Part shown: one piece after another, positions 52,626-61,646 of the stretch
How positions within the stretch are numbered: position 1 is the stretch's first letter
Layout of the letters: each line of letters opens with the position of its first letter
DNA from: Lachnospiraceae bacterium
GTDB taxonomy: Bacteria > Bacillota > Clostridia > Lachnospirales > Lachnospiraceae
Assembly: GCA_902362715.1 (NCBI GenBank)
Contig: CABIXN010000010.1
Coordinates: 29,221 to 93,220, forward strand
Direction of reading: 5' to 3'
Length of the DNA: 64,000 nt
Program-made: the position numbers and the translations under genes
Notes under the pieces: generated by a model
What the model was told of the DNA's origin: nothing
Seen by the model: the letters and a program-made list of their open reading frames with translations, nothing else
The model's database searches: none

Positions 52626-55600
52626 TTAATACTTGCCTGTCTGACGGGTTTTCTCGATAAATTCTTCGCTTGCTCGCTCTAAGTCATCAGCAATAATCAT
52701 TGCCTCTTCCAGCATTCCCAGTTTTCTTAAACGGCTGATTGTGATATTTAATGCATCTGCCTTAAAGGAATCAATATTATCCATGCACTCGGTTTCATAC
52801 CAGCTGTAATTCTTTATAAATGCATGATATTGTTCAATGACAAAAGCTGCAAAATCATAATTCAGTTTCTGTTTCGTACAGAACTGAGCCATGTATTCGT
52901 AAATAATATCCAAAATAGCCCGGACAAATTCTTTGCCCTCTTCTTCATAGAAATCTTCAGCCGGAGTAGATACTTTCAATAACATTGCCAGATCGAATAC
53001 AGACTGAATATTTCCGGAAAATTCTACAAGTTTGAACTTTTCCAGACGGGTTTTCAACAATGTGCGGTCAAAACTGATCTTTTTCAGTTTCTCATATTTA
53101 ATATCTTCTTCCACACTGTTAAGAATCATTTTTACAACTGTAGGATTAATAGTTAAAGCATCCAGAATTTCAAAGAAATTGTCACAAGGCGTATGATTAG
53201 ATACAATAAAATCCTGAGTCTCCTCACCAATTGCAATTCTGTAATAGCGCTCATTTTCTACAATGGGGCGATATACAATTTTACCGAAAATCAAACCGAG
53301 AATCATTGCTTTGTAAATATTTTTCTCCATCTGTTTTTGGTTGCCCTCATCCAGATCCGGCATCTGGGAAAGCAGGTGCCATTCCCGGTCAAGATGCGGT
53401 GTGATAATTTCTCTTGCACCCTTTCCAGGTTTAATCTGATTAATCAGATCGAAATAAGCAGTATAATATTCACCGCCTTCTCTTCTTGCAGTTTCTGTCT
53501 GTGCAGGAGGTGCAAATTTAGATAAATCATTGGCTCTGATTCCATAAAGTGCTTCATAGAACAGAATCATATTTTTCTCAATATCATTATCTTTTACACC
53601 GCCGTTATTTGCCAGTGTACGATTTACCAGAGCTTCTCTTGCAATATCCCCTTTAATATACAGGCATGGATTATACGCACATGCCCGGATAGGCTGTCGC
53701 TGTTCACCAATTGGCGCTTCTATAAACGGAGCCGCCAGTATTTTTGTGGAATTAATAGCATCTTCCACATAACGTTCTGCTTCATCTTTATTAAAGATTT
53801 CTTTCTCATATCCTGCTTCTACTTCCAGGGCAGTAATAATGTCAATATCAATTTCACTTCCGTGAGAACGCATCAGCGCATTTCTGAAATGCTCTAAAAT
53901 AGCTGTGTCAAACAAATCCATAAAGAAGGAATCATTCTTTGGTTTGTCATCGCCCATCATAGCATATTCCCGAATCTTGCTGTAAATTTTATCACACAAT
54001 TCTCCCGGCAGATCTAGCCCGTCACTGGAATAAGATGCTTTAGCTGACAGCTTCTTTAAACATTTCTGTGAAGCGCAGACATAACGAACCGCATGTCCGG
54101 ACAAATTGTGATATTTTTTCTCAATAGTTCTGATATTTGCGTCAATCTGTTCTACACGGCCTTCAAATACTGTATAGAATAACTGGAAAGATTCACAGAT
54201 ATTCTGTACATATAAAATAGCTTCTTCTAAAACATTTGCATACACAGCTGCAAAACGATATTCGCTGATAAACTGATAAAATGTATTGAATTTCTTTAAT
54301 ACTTCTTCCTGTTTAGAAGTCAGCTTTCTAAGTTTTCCAAGAATCGGTTTTTTCTCGATCTTATCTGAAATATCATTGTATGTCTCTGTAACATCCTTTG
54401 TATCCGGATTATCAAATTTGGTTTTTTCAAATGTAAGAATATATTCTTCTTTTTCTTTTAACTCATTCTCATTAGAAAGCTTCTGCTTCTTTAATGCATC
54501 CAATGTCTGATAAAGAAAATATCTGGCAGCATTGGGATGAATAAAACTTCCTGTCTCAGCATCCCGCAGATATGTCTCCAGCTGATGCTTATTTCTGTCT
54601 TTTGTAACATTTCCGTTATCTGATTTAAACAAAGAATATGCAATTGTTCTCGCTGTCTCAGATGTACGTTTCACAGAAAGTCCCTTGTAACGCACCAGCT
54701 TCATGTATGCATTGGTAAAATCATACTCTCCGTCTACTCCGATAGCACCGATGGCTTCCTCACATTCTCTTTCCTGTTCTTCCACGTCTACCTGAACAGT
54801 AGTCAGCATATTTTCCACATGCTGGCGCAAAGCTGCAATGTAATTCTCCCATTTGTCATCTTCACTTACAAGACCATCCTCTGTCAGATTGCAGCATGCA
54901 TTTTTAATGGCCATTGCAAAAGCATTTTTATTTTCTGCCGCGGAATCAATAGAAGTAATATAATATTTATCCGGCGTAATATTTGTAGCCTGATAACCCT
55001 GGCTTCGTTTCTTTTTATTTTCTTCCAGCATTTTGTGGTATTCCTGATCAAATACCAGCCACTGGGTAGAAACGCTTTCCTTTGCCCACTGCAATGCCAG
55101 ATATTCTTTAATATCTTTAAATGGATATACAAGCATAGCACTTCCGGCACCGCAGTAACGGCTTCTTCCACCTGTCTTGCACAGCAGTCTTACTACATTG
55201 TCCTCAGAGGAATTGCTTCGTTTATTCATTGGACCGATAGACTGCGCATAAATGCAGTTTGCAGCGTGTTCTTTATACTGTTCGAAAGAAGTAAGCTTTT
55301 TGCCGTCCTTATTCTGAGCGTCAAACAGGAAACAGAAATCATATGGGGTTACTTCATAGGAATCATACTCATCTGATCCGATTCTTGGAACCTCAAATTT
55401 CAGATCTCTGTATTTCTCTGGTAAAGTTCCGTCCCCTTTCATTAAAAATGCATCCAGCTCACGCAGTGTAGCATATGCATTACATCTTAAATTATTTCTT
55501 TCCGGCTGTCCGGTAATTACTTCATAAAATACTTCCGGCAGAATGAAAAATCCACGCATAATATTTGCACTCTGTTTAAACCGGGTTGTTAAAAAGTTTT

Positions 55601-56087
55601 TAATGTACATTGCCACCGGAAGGATTAAACCGGAACCGGTACCGCCGGCCAGAGAGCTTACTACAATCACGCGGAGTGCCTGCTGTGCCTGTTCACCTGT
55701 CAGCTGATTTAATTCCTCAATTGCTTTATGTAACGGTTCCACATTTCCGGCACGAATTGCGGTGTCCAGAGCCAGTCTGGAGATTGCCCGTACCTGACCT
55801 GCTCCTTCAGTCAATGTCTTTTTGTTTAAAATAGGACTTACCGGAAACCATTTATCTTTTGCATGAACATCCTGCTCCAGATATTCTCCTACTGTCATCT
55901 TTGTGGATGTCTGTACAGTACGGATTAAATTATTCTCCGCACGAATATCCGCCAGCTCATTTACATCTGTATCAAATACCACAAAACGTATATGCTGTGC
56001 CTGTTCCTCATTTACCTGTTTTGCAACACGTTTTACAATGTCTGAGCCTGTTCCCCCAAGACCTACTACTAATGTTGGTGCTAACAT
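52626..56087 (-). CDS. Tubulin/FtsZ-like GTP-binding protein (Tubulin_2 family)
   Basis: The 1153-residue protein begins with a nucleotide-binding fold: VVGLGGTGSDIVKRVAKQV (Gly-rich loop, residues 9-15), FDTD (38-41) and the tubulin signature-like loop SSLAGGTGSGLILP (Gly148-Gly153). These match the Tubulin_2/FtsZ-like family, here greatly extended by about 900 mostly helical residues without recognisable motifs. It has no membrane segment and should be cytosolic. GGAGG precedes the ATG. It is flanked by the vWA gene (17-base gap) and the coiled-coil gene. FtsZ-like proteins of this type, together with vWA proteins, have been predicted by comparative genomics to remodel membranes. Confidence 0.78.
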   Translation of the reverse strand: MLAPTLVVGLGGTGSDIVKRVAKQVNEEQAQHIRFVVFDTDVNELADIRAENNLIRTVQTSTKMTVGEYLEQDVHAKDKWFPVSPILNKKTLTEGAGQVRAISRLALDTAIRAGNVEPLHKAIEELNQLTGEQAQQALRVIVVSSLAGGTGSGLILPVAMYIKNFLTTRFKQSANIMRGFFILPEVFYEVITGQPERNNLRCNAYATLRELDAFLMKGDGTLPEKYRDLKFEVPRIGSDEYDSYEVTPYDFCFLFDAQNKDGKKLTSFEQYKEHAANCIYAQSIGPMNKRSNSSEDNVVRLLCKTGGRSRYCGAGSAMLVYPFKDIKEYLALQWAKESVSTQWLVFDQEYHKMLEENKKKRSQGYQATNITPDKYYITSIDSAAENKNAFAMAIKNACCNLTEDGLVSEDDKWENYIAALRQHVENMLTTVQVDVEEQERECEEAIGAIGVDGEYDFTNAYMKLVRYKGLSVKRTSETARTIAYSLFKSDNGNVTKDRNKHQLETYLRDAETGSFIHPNAARYFLYQTLDALKKQKLSNENELKEKEEYILTFEKTKFDNPDTKDVTETYNDISDKIEKKPILGKLRKLTSKQEEVLKKFNTFYQFISEYRFAAVYANVLEEAILYVQNICESFQLFYTVFEGRVEQIDANIRTIEKKYHNLSGHAVRYVCASQKCLKKLSAKASYSSDGLDLPGELCDKIYSKIREYAMMGDDKPKNDSFFMDLFDTAILEHFRNALMRSHGSEIDIDIITALEVEAGYEKEIFNKDEAERYVEDAINSTKILAAPFIEAPIGEQRQPIRACAYNPCLYIKGDIAREALVNRTLANNGGVKDNDIEKNMILFYEALYGIRANDLSKFAPPAQTETARREGGEYYTAYFDLINQIKPGKGAREIITPHLDREWHLLSQMPDLDEGNQKQMEKNIYKAMILGLIFGKIVYRPIVENERYYRIAIGEETQDFIVSNHTPCDNFFEILDALTINPTVVKMILNSVEEDIKYEKLKKISFDRTLLKTRLEKFKLVEFSGNIQSVFDLAMLLKVSTPAEDFYEEEGKEFVRAILDIIYEYMAQFCTKQKLNYDFAAFVIEQYHAFIKNYSWYETECMDNIDSFKADALNITISRLRKLGMLEEAMIIADDLERASEEFIEKTRQTGKY

Positions 56088-56104
56088 AACCTTTTCCTCC
56101 GTTT

Positions 56105-58255
56105 TTACAAATTACATGTATATTTATTTTTTCCAACAATGGCTACAATACTGACATTTGTAGCAACCACTTGTTTTTTTGTGCCTTTTTCAATTACTTC
56201 ATTATCAAATTTTATCTCTTTTTTGCCTGCATAACGGTTAGCATTGGTAATTTCCATTCTTCCCCGGCTTACAGCCCGTACCTGGAGTTTAGAAAATCCA
56301 CTGACACCCGGTTTTAAGAACCTGACCTCGCCGCGCTCTCTGCGGTATGGGATAAGAATAGACCAGAATTTTTTCTGGAATGCGCCGTTATACGATTTTC
56401 TTTTACCAATTCCATTAGTGGGTACTTCTGTTCCTCCCAGTTTCTTTTTCAAAGATCTTGGAAAACGCTTTTTAAATGGCGGCAGGAATCCAAGAATTAT
56501 AATAATAACTGCAAGCAGGGCAAGTAATTCTTTCCAGTAGTACATCAGTGGAAGCTTTTCAGCAATAAGTACAGCATTGGAGCTTTCACTTTTTGCCGCC
56601 TGTCCTTCATAATTTAATACAGCATTAATCACACAGTCTGCTGTTTCATCACTTAAAGGACTTTCATCCTTATCATGGTCATAAATTACTTCTACTTTGT
56701 ATGTAGATACTTTATCACCCTTTGTAACTTTAAAGCTTAAACATTTACTGTCAGAAACCAGCCGCAGGTCTGTGGCTTTCCAATACTCCTCTGAAAGAGG
56801 TTTTCCCTCCTGCTTTACAGTAATCAGTGCATAACCTGATTTCTCTATAAGATCTTCCTTTTTAAAATTTCCTCCGCCATCCATATTTTCAAGCTGTACC
56901 TCATCAATAGTCAGTGGAGGCAGTGGATTTGCAACCTGAATTTTATGCTGTCCTTTTACTACATAGTTACCCGGAAGTTCTATGGAAATATCTGCTGTCA
57001 GATCTCCTACCTGAGCATTATATGTTACTGCTTCCCCGCTGCTTTCCAATATTTCTTCTTTATCCCCGTTTTTAATTTTATAGGTAACATGAATATCTTT
57101 CATCAAATCTGATTCTATCACCTGCTGAGTAATAGGATCCCGCAGCACAGCTTCAATCTGAACTTCTCCAGGTTCAATAAAATCATTGACATTGATCTCT
57201 TCCCCGTTCTGGGTAATAGAGACAGAGGCATCTACTTTCGCTTTATAATAAATCTGTACATTAGACAAGTCAGAAACTTCTACTTTATATTCGCCGGCGC
57301 TTAAGGGAACACTGTCATCTGCACTTACAAAGGATGTAATCACACCGCTTAAATTATTGGCTACCTTGATCTTGTCCGCATATTTACTCTGATAATTTGG
57401 GTTCGCTTCTGAACTGTATGTAACATCTATTTCAGATTCTTTTTTTACCTCACTGTCCGGGTTTGTCATATTTCCAATACTGATATTTTGTCCCTGAGCA
57501 AAGATAATCAGTTCCTCCATAGGAACATCCGTATTTAAAACCAGTGTTTTATCCATAGTCGTTACATGGGTATCGCCGGACAATGTCAGACGTTCACTGA
57601 TCAGATTACTTATTTCTGTCATACAGGATAAAATATCAGTGCTTTTTTTTGCATATCTGCAGTACAGCCCCTTTTTTTCATCATTCTGAAACTTAGTGAC
57701 ATCATCACCGATGGCAAGATAAATAACTTTCACTCCACTGGATGTAAATTTATCAAAATCTTTTTTGATACCGGTTGCTGAAACGCCTCCTTCAAATTCA
57801 CCATCTGTAATAATAAATAACCATTTTTCTGAATTTTTATCCTGTTTTTGTAAATCACTATAAGCGGCTTCCACAACAGAATACGGCGTGTCTTTCGCAT
57901 CCGTTTTCCAGTTATGTACTGCCTTTGCCCTCTCTTCAGCACTCTGGCTTCCTTTCAGAGTCAACCCCTTTTTCCCCTCCAGGCTCATAGGATAAATATT
58001 CAGGGTATCATCCGATGATAACATGGTGCTGAAAACCTCCATAGCATATTTGGCCTGACACCATTTATCATAAAATTCAGCTTTGGATGCATCTCCATCA
58101 CTTTTTATCATACTTCCTGAATCATCATATACAACATTTATATATTTATTTATTTTTTCAGCAGCCTGTACCTTTTTTGGGACATAAAAAAAACTGCCTG
58201 TTAAACCAAATATCATTATCAATGATAAAACCAGACAGCCTAATTTTTTGTTCAT
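56105..58255 (-). CDS. Secreted membrane-anchored von Willebrand factor A domain protein
   Basis: The 716-residue protein has a signal peptide (cleavage after about VQAA, residue 32), a vWA domain with an intact MIDAS (Asp44-x-Ser46-x-Ser48 in YDDSGSM, Thr123 region, and TDGEF at 150-154), extracellular beta-sandwich-like repeats, one membrane helix (about 570-595) and a cytoplasmic tail of about 120 basic, beta-rich residues. I start it at 58255 because GGGGAGG is seven bases before that ATG; the frame's TTG six bases upstream is too close. It leads the operon. Its tail could couple an extracellular adhesive or sensing domain to the tubulin-like protein. Confidence 0.82.
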   Translation of the reverse strand: MNKKLGCLVLSLIMIFGLTGSFFYVPKKVQAAEKINKYINVVYDDSGSMIKSDGDASKAEFYDKWCQAKYAMEVFSTMLSSDDTLNIYPMSLEGKKGLTLKGSQSAEERAKAVHNWKTDAKDTPYSVVEAAYSDLQKQDKNSEKWLFIITDGEFEGGVSATGIKKDFDKFTSSGVKVIYLAIGDDVTKFQNDEKKGLYCRYAKKSTDILSCMTEISNLISERLTLSGDTHVTTMDKTLVLNTDVPMEELIIFAQGQNISIGNMTNPDSEVKKESEIDVTYSSEANPNYQSKYADKIKVANNLSGVITSFVSADDSVPLSAGEYKVEVSDLSNVQIYYKAKVDASVSITQNGEEINVNDFIEPGEVQIEAVLRDPITQQVIESDLMKDIHVTYKIKNGDKEEILESSGEAVTYNAQVGDLTADISIELPGNYVVKGQHKIQVANPLPPLTIDEVQLENMDGGGNFKKEDLIEKSGYALITVKQEGKPLSEEYWKATDLRLVSDSKCLSFKVTKGDKVSTYKVEVIYDHDKDESPLSDETADCVINAVLNYEGQAAKSESSNAVLIAEKLPLMYYWKELLALLAVIIIILGFLPPFKKRFPRSLKKKLGGTEVPTNGIGKRKSYNGAFQKKFWSILIPYRRERGEVRFLKPGVSGFSKLQVRAVSRGRMEITNANRYAGKKEIKFDNEVIEKGTKKQVVATNVSIVAIVGKNKYTCNL

Positions 58256-58289
58256 TTTCAATCCTCCCCGCTTTTGTATAATATAGATA

Positions 58290-58318
58290 ATTATAAACTA
58301 ATTTAACTGCTAATACAA
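58290..58318 (-). promoter_or_regulatory. Promoter of the vWA/tubulin-like operon
   Basis: On the minus strand TTGTAT (58318-58313), a 17-base spacer and TATAAT (58295-58290) precede the vWA gene. The promoter lies wholly within the 187-base target duplication and its -10 box ends exactly at the duplication boundary. Confidence 0.6.
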
Positions 58319-58476
58319 TTCTATTTACTTCCATCTAACATTAAAATATGTCATTTGTTTGATTATTTCCTCAATATATACTGAAATTATTTTAAAGTTA
58401 CAGTATTTATGTTAAAATGTTGACAAAATCAATAATCGGAGACAAATTATGCGGGATATTAATTTATTTAATTTGC
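58290..58476 (+). repeat. Target-site duplication, left copy (187 bp)
   Basis: These 187 bases are identical to 60460-60646. The copy contains the vWA-operon promoter, the LysR promoter region and the first nine complete LysR codons plus one base. Its right end abuts the IS element. Confidence 0.95.
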
Positions 58477-58487
58477 CGGGAGTTTGA
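58449..58487 (+). pseudogene. Orphan 5' fragment of the LysR gene
   Basis: The duplicated LysR start (MRDINLFNL) reads into the left end of the IS and stops after twelve codons (…PGV, TGA). It is a by-product of the long target duplication and has no likely function. The intact gene starts at 60619. Confidence 0.85.
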
Positions 58488-58511
58488 CAGTTGAATAATA
58501 GAAAAATACCT

Positions 58512-58540
58512 CGCAGGCCTTATAGCGCCTGCATTTTTTT
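58512..58540 (+). terminator. Inward-facing terminator at the left end of the IS
   Basis: GCAGGC and GCCTGC arms are followed by ATTTTTTTT. It would stop transcripts entering from the duplicated LysR promoter before they reach the transposase, a common way for insertion sequences to avoid activation by the host. Confidence 0.6.
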
Positions 58541-58615
58541 GTCAAATTTTTATGCTTTTATATGTACTTGTTTGTACTAGTGTGGTATAATATAAAAAAA
58601 GGAGATTTTCTTATC

Positions 58616-60364
58616 ATGTATATCGCAGTTACGGGTAGTAAAAATAATAAAGACATATATATTTATCAATCATTTCGGAAAGAAAACGGGAAGTCCTCCT
58701 CCCGTATCTACAAAAAGCTCGGAAAGTATAATGCTCTCTTAGAACAATTCCATGGCGATGTAGATAAGCTGATGGCATGGGCAAAAGAACAGGCTGCCAA
58801 AGAAACCGAGCTTTATAAGCAGCACACAGGGAAAATCGCCGTAGAGTTTTCAAAAACTGCAACTATACCATTGAACGAACGACGTTCCTTCCATGTTGGT
58901 TACCTTTTCCTTCAGAATCTTTTTACACAGTTGCGTTTGGATAAAATCTGCAGGGCAATCAAAATCCGCCATAAATTTAAGTATGATTTACATGCGATAC
59001 TTTCCGATCTTGTCTATGCAAGAATCCTTTCTCACGCAAGTAAACTGGCCAGTTACGAGTATTGCCAGTCCTTACTGGAACCACCAAAATACAGTCTGCA
59101 GGACGTTTATCGTTCGCTTTCTGTGATTGCTGAAGAATCAGACTTTATTCAAAGTGAGCTTTATAAGAACTCCAACTTTATTCATCCAAGAAATAAACGT
59201 ATTCTTTATTATGACTGTACGAATTATTACTTTGAAATTGAAGAAGAAAGTGATTTCAAACGTTACGGAAAAAGTAAAGAAAACAGACCTAATCCAATCG
59301 TAACAATGGGATTATTTATGGATGCAGATGGGATTCCTCTTGCTTTTGATATCTTTCCGGGAAATCAAAATGAACAGACAACCTTAAAACCTTTAGAATC
59401 TAAAATTCTTCAGGATTTTAACTGCAGTGAGTTTATCTATTGCTCCGATTCCGGTCTTGGAAGTACAAGTAACAGAAGATTTAACAGCCTTGGAAATCGT
59501 GCTTATATTATTACTCATTCTCTTAAAAAGATGAAAAAGGAAGATCGTGAAATTGCTCTGAATCCAACCCAGTTTCGTAAAGTAGGATCCCAAAAGTTTG
59601 TAGATCTTCGTACACTGGATGAAACAGATGAAGAAGTTTATAACGCGATTTACTACAAAGAAGTACCTGTTGTCACAGGCAGCATGGATGAAACCCTGGT
59701 TGTTACCTATTCTCCAAAATATAAAGCTTATCAGCGAAAAATCCGCACCCGACAGATTGAACGTGCAGAAAAGATAATTGCAACCCCCTGTCGCAAACGA
59801 AAAGGGAAAAATCAAAATGATCCCATGCGATTCGTCAAAAAAGCTTCCATTACTCCAGACGGAGAGATTGCAGAAAAACAAGTGTATGCTCTTGATAAAG
59901 AACAGATAGAAAAAGAAGAAATGTATGATGGGTTTTATGCGGTTATCACAAATCTTGAGGGCAATATTTCAGAAATCATAAGAATAAATAAACAAAGATG
60001 GGAAATCGAAGAAAACTTCCGAATCATGAAAACCGAATTTGAAGCAAGACCTGTATATGTCCGAAGAGAAGATCGAATAAAGGCGCATTTCATGACTTGC
60101 TACATGAGTCTTCTTCTTTATCGTTTGCTGGAAAAAAAGCTCGAAAATGTTTATACAGCCAGTCAGATCCTCGGGACATTACGTTCTATGCAGATGACAC
60201 TGTTAAGTACAGCCAGTGGATATATTCCATCTTACACAAGAACTGGATTGACAGACGCATTGCACAAAACATTTGGTTTTAGAACGGATTATGAGTTCAT
60301 CACTAAAGCTTCTATGCGAACGATCGTTAAAGATACCAAACAGATAAAACCAAAGATATCATAA
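58616..60364 (+). CDS. IS1634 family transposase (IS4-superfamily DDE)
   Basis: The 582-residue transposase has the DDE triad of the IS4/IS1634 group: Asp200 in LYYDCTNYYFE, Asp278 in YCSDSGLGS and a glutamate near 465 in RWEIEENFRIMKTE. The segment NPIVTMGLFMDADGIPLAFD is characteristic of the family. I start it at 58616, where AAGGAG lies upstream after TATAAT (58586-58591); the frame extends 18 codons further. It is full length. Confidence 0.92.
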   Translation: MYIAVTGSKNNKDIYIYQSFRKENGKSSSRIYKKLGKYNALLEQFHGDVDKLMAWAKEQAAKETELYKQHTGKIAVEFSKTATIPLNERRSFHVGYLFLQNLFTQLRLDKICRAIKIRHKFKYDLHAILSDLVYARILSHASKLASYEYCQSLLEPPKYSLQDVYRSLSVIAEESDFIQSELYKNSNFIHPRNKRILYYDCTNYYFEIEEESDFKRYGKSKENRPNPIVTMGLFMDADGIPLAFDIFPGNQNEQTTLKPLESKILQDFNCSEFIYCSDSGLGSTSNRRFNSLGNRAYIITHSLKKMKKEDREIALNPTQFRKVGSQKFVDLRTLDETDEEVYNAIYYKEVPVVTGSMDETLVVTYSPKYKAYQRKIRTRQIERAEKIIATPCRKRKGKNQNDPMRFVKKASITPDGEIAEKQVYALDKEQIEKEEMYDGFYAVITNLEGNISEIIRINKQRWEIEENFRIMKTEFEARPVYVRREDRIKAHFMTCYMSLLLYRLLEKKLENVYTASQILGTLRSMQMTLLSTASGYIPSYTRTGLTDALHKTFGFRTDYEFITKASMRTIVKDTKQIKPKIS

Positions 60365-60389
60365 TATAGCACATATCGTTACAAAAAGG

Positions 60390-60436
60390 GAAACGGCTAT
60401 GCACCCCATATTTACTGAGGATATAGCCGTTTTTTC
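60390..60436 (+). terminator. Transposase terminator
   Basis: AAACGGCTAT and ATAGCCGTTT arms are followed by TTTTTC, just inside the right end of the IS. Confidence 0.7.
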
Positions 60437-60459
60437 ACTTTCCAACTGTCAAAGATGGG

Positions 60460-60646
60460 ATTATAAACTAATTTAACTGCTAATACAATTCTATTTACTT
60501 CCATCTAACATTAAAATATGTCATTTGTTTGATTATTTCCTCAATATATACTGAAATTATTTTAAAGTTACAGTATTTATGTTAAAATGTTGACAAAATC
60601 AATAATCGGAGACAAATTATGCGGGATATTAATTTATTTAATTTGC
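60460..60646 (+). repeat. Target-site duplication, right copy (187 bp)
   Basis: This copy is identical to 58290-58476. It restores the full LysR promoter and start for the intact gene at 60619. It also carries a second copy of the vWA promoter, here pointing leftward into the IS. Confidence 0.95.
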
Positions 60647-61521
60647 AGTTAATGGATCTTGAATTATTTTTAAATGTTGCAAGATATGGCAGCTTCACCA
60701 AAGCCGGTGAAAGAATGTTTATGACACAGTCTAGAGTCAGTAAAAGAATTGACTTAATGGAAAACGAACTTGGTCTGCAGCTATTTATACGAAATAAAAG
60801 AAAAGTAATTCTTACTCCCGCCGGAAGGGTATTAGAACAGCGGCTGGAAAGAATTACAGATGATATTCTTGATGCTCTTCAGGAAGCACATACAACTCAG
60901 ATGGGAATGTCCGGATATTTAAAACTAGGATTTCTGGAATGGAGTAATCTGCTGTTTATGGATTATCTGGAAAAATTTACTGATCTTAATCCACAAATAT
61001 CGGTAGATCTGTTTCGGAATAATTTTTCTGAATTAAGAGCCAACCTTTTTACAAATAGAATGGATATTATATTTACAATGTCCTACGACTGTAATGCTTT
61101 TACGGAAAAAGAATACTCTATGGTAAAACTGGCGCCTACACATATGGCAGCTTATCTAAACATCAAAAATCCTCTGGCACAAAAAGAAACTCTTTCTGTA
61201 AAAGATCTTCAGGCGGAGTATCTGCTGATGCTGGACCGAAAATCTTCTCCGGGATATTGTTCTTATGTTAATCAACTTTTTAACAGCCAGAATATACATC
61301 CGCTGATTTCTCATTACAGCCACAGCGGCGGCGAACACATTGGGAATCTGATATTAAATAAGGGAATACTCATTGCCAGTGATCTGTTTATGGGAGACTC
61401 CTGGCAGGATCAGATCCGGAAAATTCCTCTGGAAAACACAAAAGTTTATGTAAATGCTATCTGGAAAAAGCAAAATACGAATCCCGCATTAAAACAGTTT
61501 TTAAAAGTTATCAATTCATAA
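60619..61521 (+). CDS. LysR family regulator, originally divergent from the vWA/tubulin-like operon
   Basis: The 300-residue protein has a LysR N-terminal helix-turn-helix (MTQSRVSKRIDLMENELG) and a substrate-binding domain. Its start and promoter lie in the right copy of the 187-base duplication, so the gene is intact although the IS inserted within its first codons. Without the IS, its ATG would lie 193 bases from the vWA start, divergently oriented, which is the usual arrangement for a LysR regulator and its target. It may control the vWA/tubulin operon. The effector is unknown. Confidence 0.85.
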   Translation: MRDINLFNLQLMDLELFLNVARYGSFTKAGERMFMTQSRVSKRIDLMENELGLQLFIRNKRKVILTPAGRVLEQRLERITDDILDALQEAHTTQMGMSGYLKLGFLEWSNLLFMDYLEKFTDLNPQISVDLFRNNFSELRANLFTNRMDIIFTMSYDCNAFTEKEYSMVKLAPTHMAAYLNIKNPLAQKETLSVKDLQAEYLLMLDRKSSPGYCSYVNQLFNSQNIHPLISHYSHSGGEHIGNLILNKGILIASDLFMGDSWQDQIRKIPLENTKVYVNAIWKKQNTNPALKQFLKVINS

Positions 61522-61525
61522 AAAG

Positions 61526-61622
61526 AAAAGGAGAAGCTGTCAATTGTATCATCCATTTCCAATCACTAGATTTCAAAATCTAATTTCGGGAAAGTGACAC
61601 AATTGCAGCTTCTCCTTTTTTA
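61526..61622. terminator. Bidirectional terminator between the LysR and NCS2 genes
   Basis: AAAAGGAGAAGCTG plus CAATTGT pairs with ACAATTG plus CAGCTTCTCCTTTT, a long stem with T or A runs on either side, ending both convergent transcripts. Confidence 0.8.
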
Positions 61623-61646
61623 TTATTATTTCTCTGACAGTTATTC

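Larger units (their letters stand above)
58477..60459 (+). mobile_element. IS1634-family insertion sequence
   Basis: The 1983-base element encodes one transposase and is flanked by a 187-base direct repeat. The termini share an inverted core: TTTGACAGTTG 7-17 bases in from the left end and its complement at the right, with the outer six bases mostly unmatched. Very long, variable target duplications are a known property of IS1634-type elements. A terminator-like hairpin (58512-58540) lies before the transposase promoter and another follows the gene (60390-60436). The open reading frame is intact, so the element may be active. Confidence 0.9.

Noticed and set aside
58290..60646. Composite transposon or tandem gene duplication
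   Set aside because: The direct repeats are not IS copies but unique target DNA flanking a single element, which fits the long target duplication known for IS1634-type elements.
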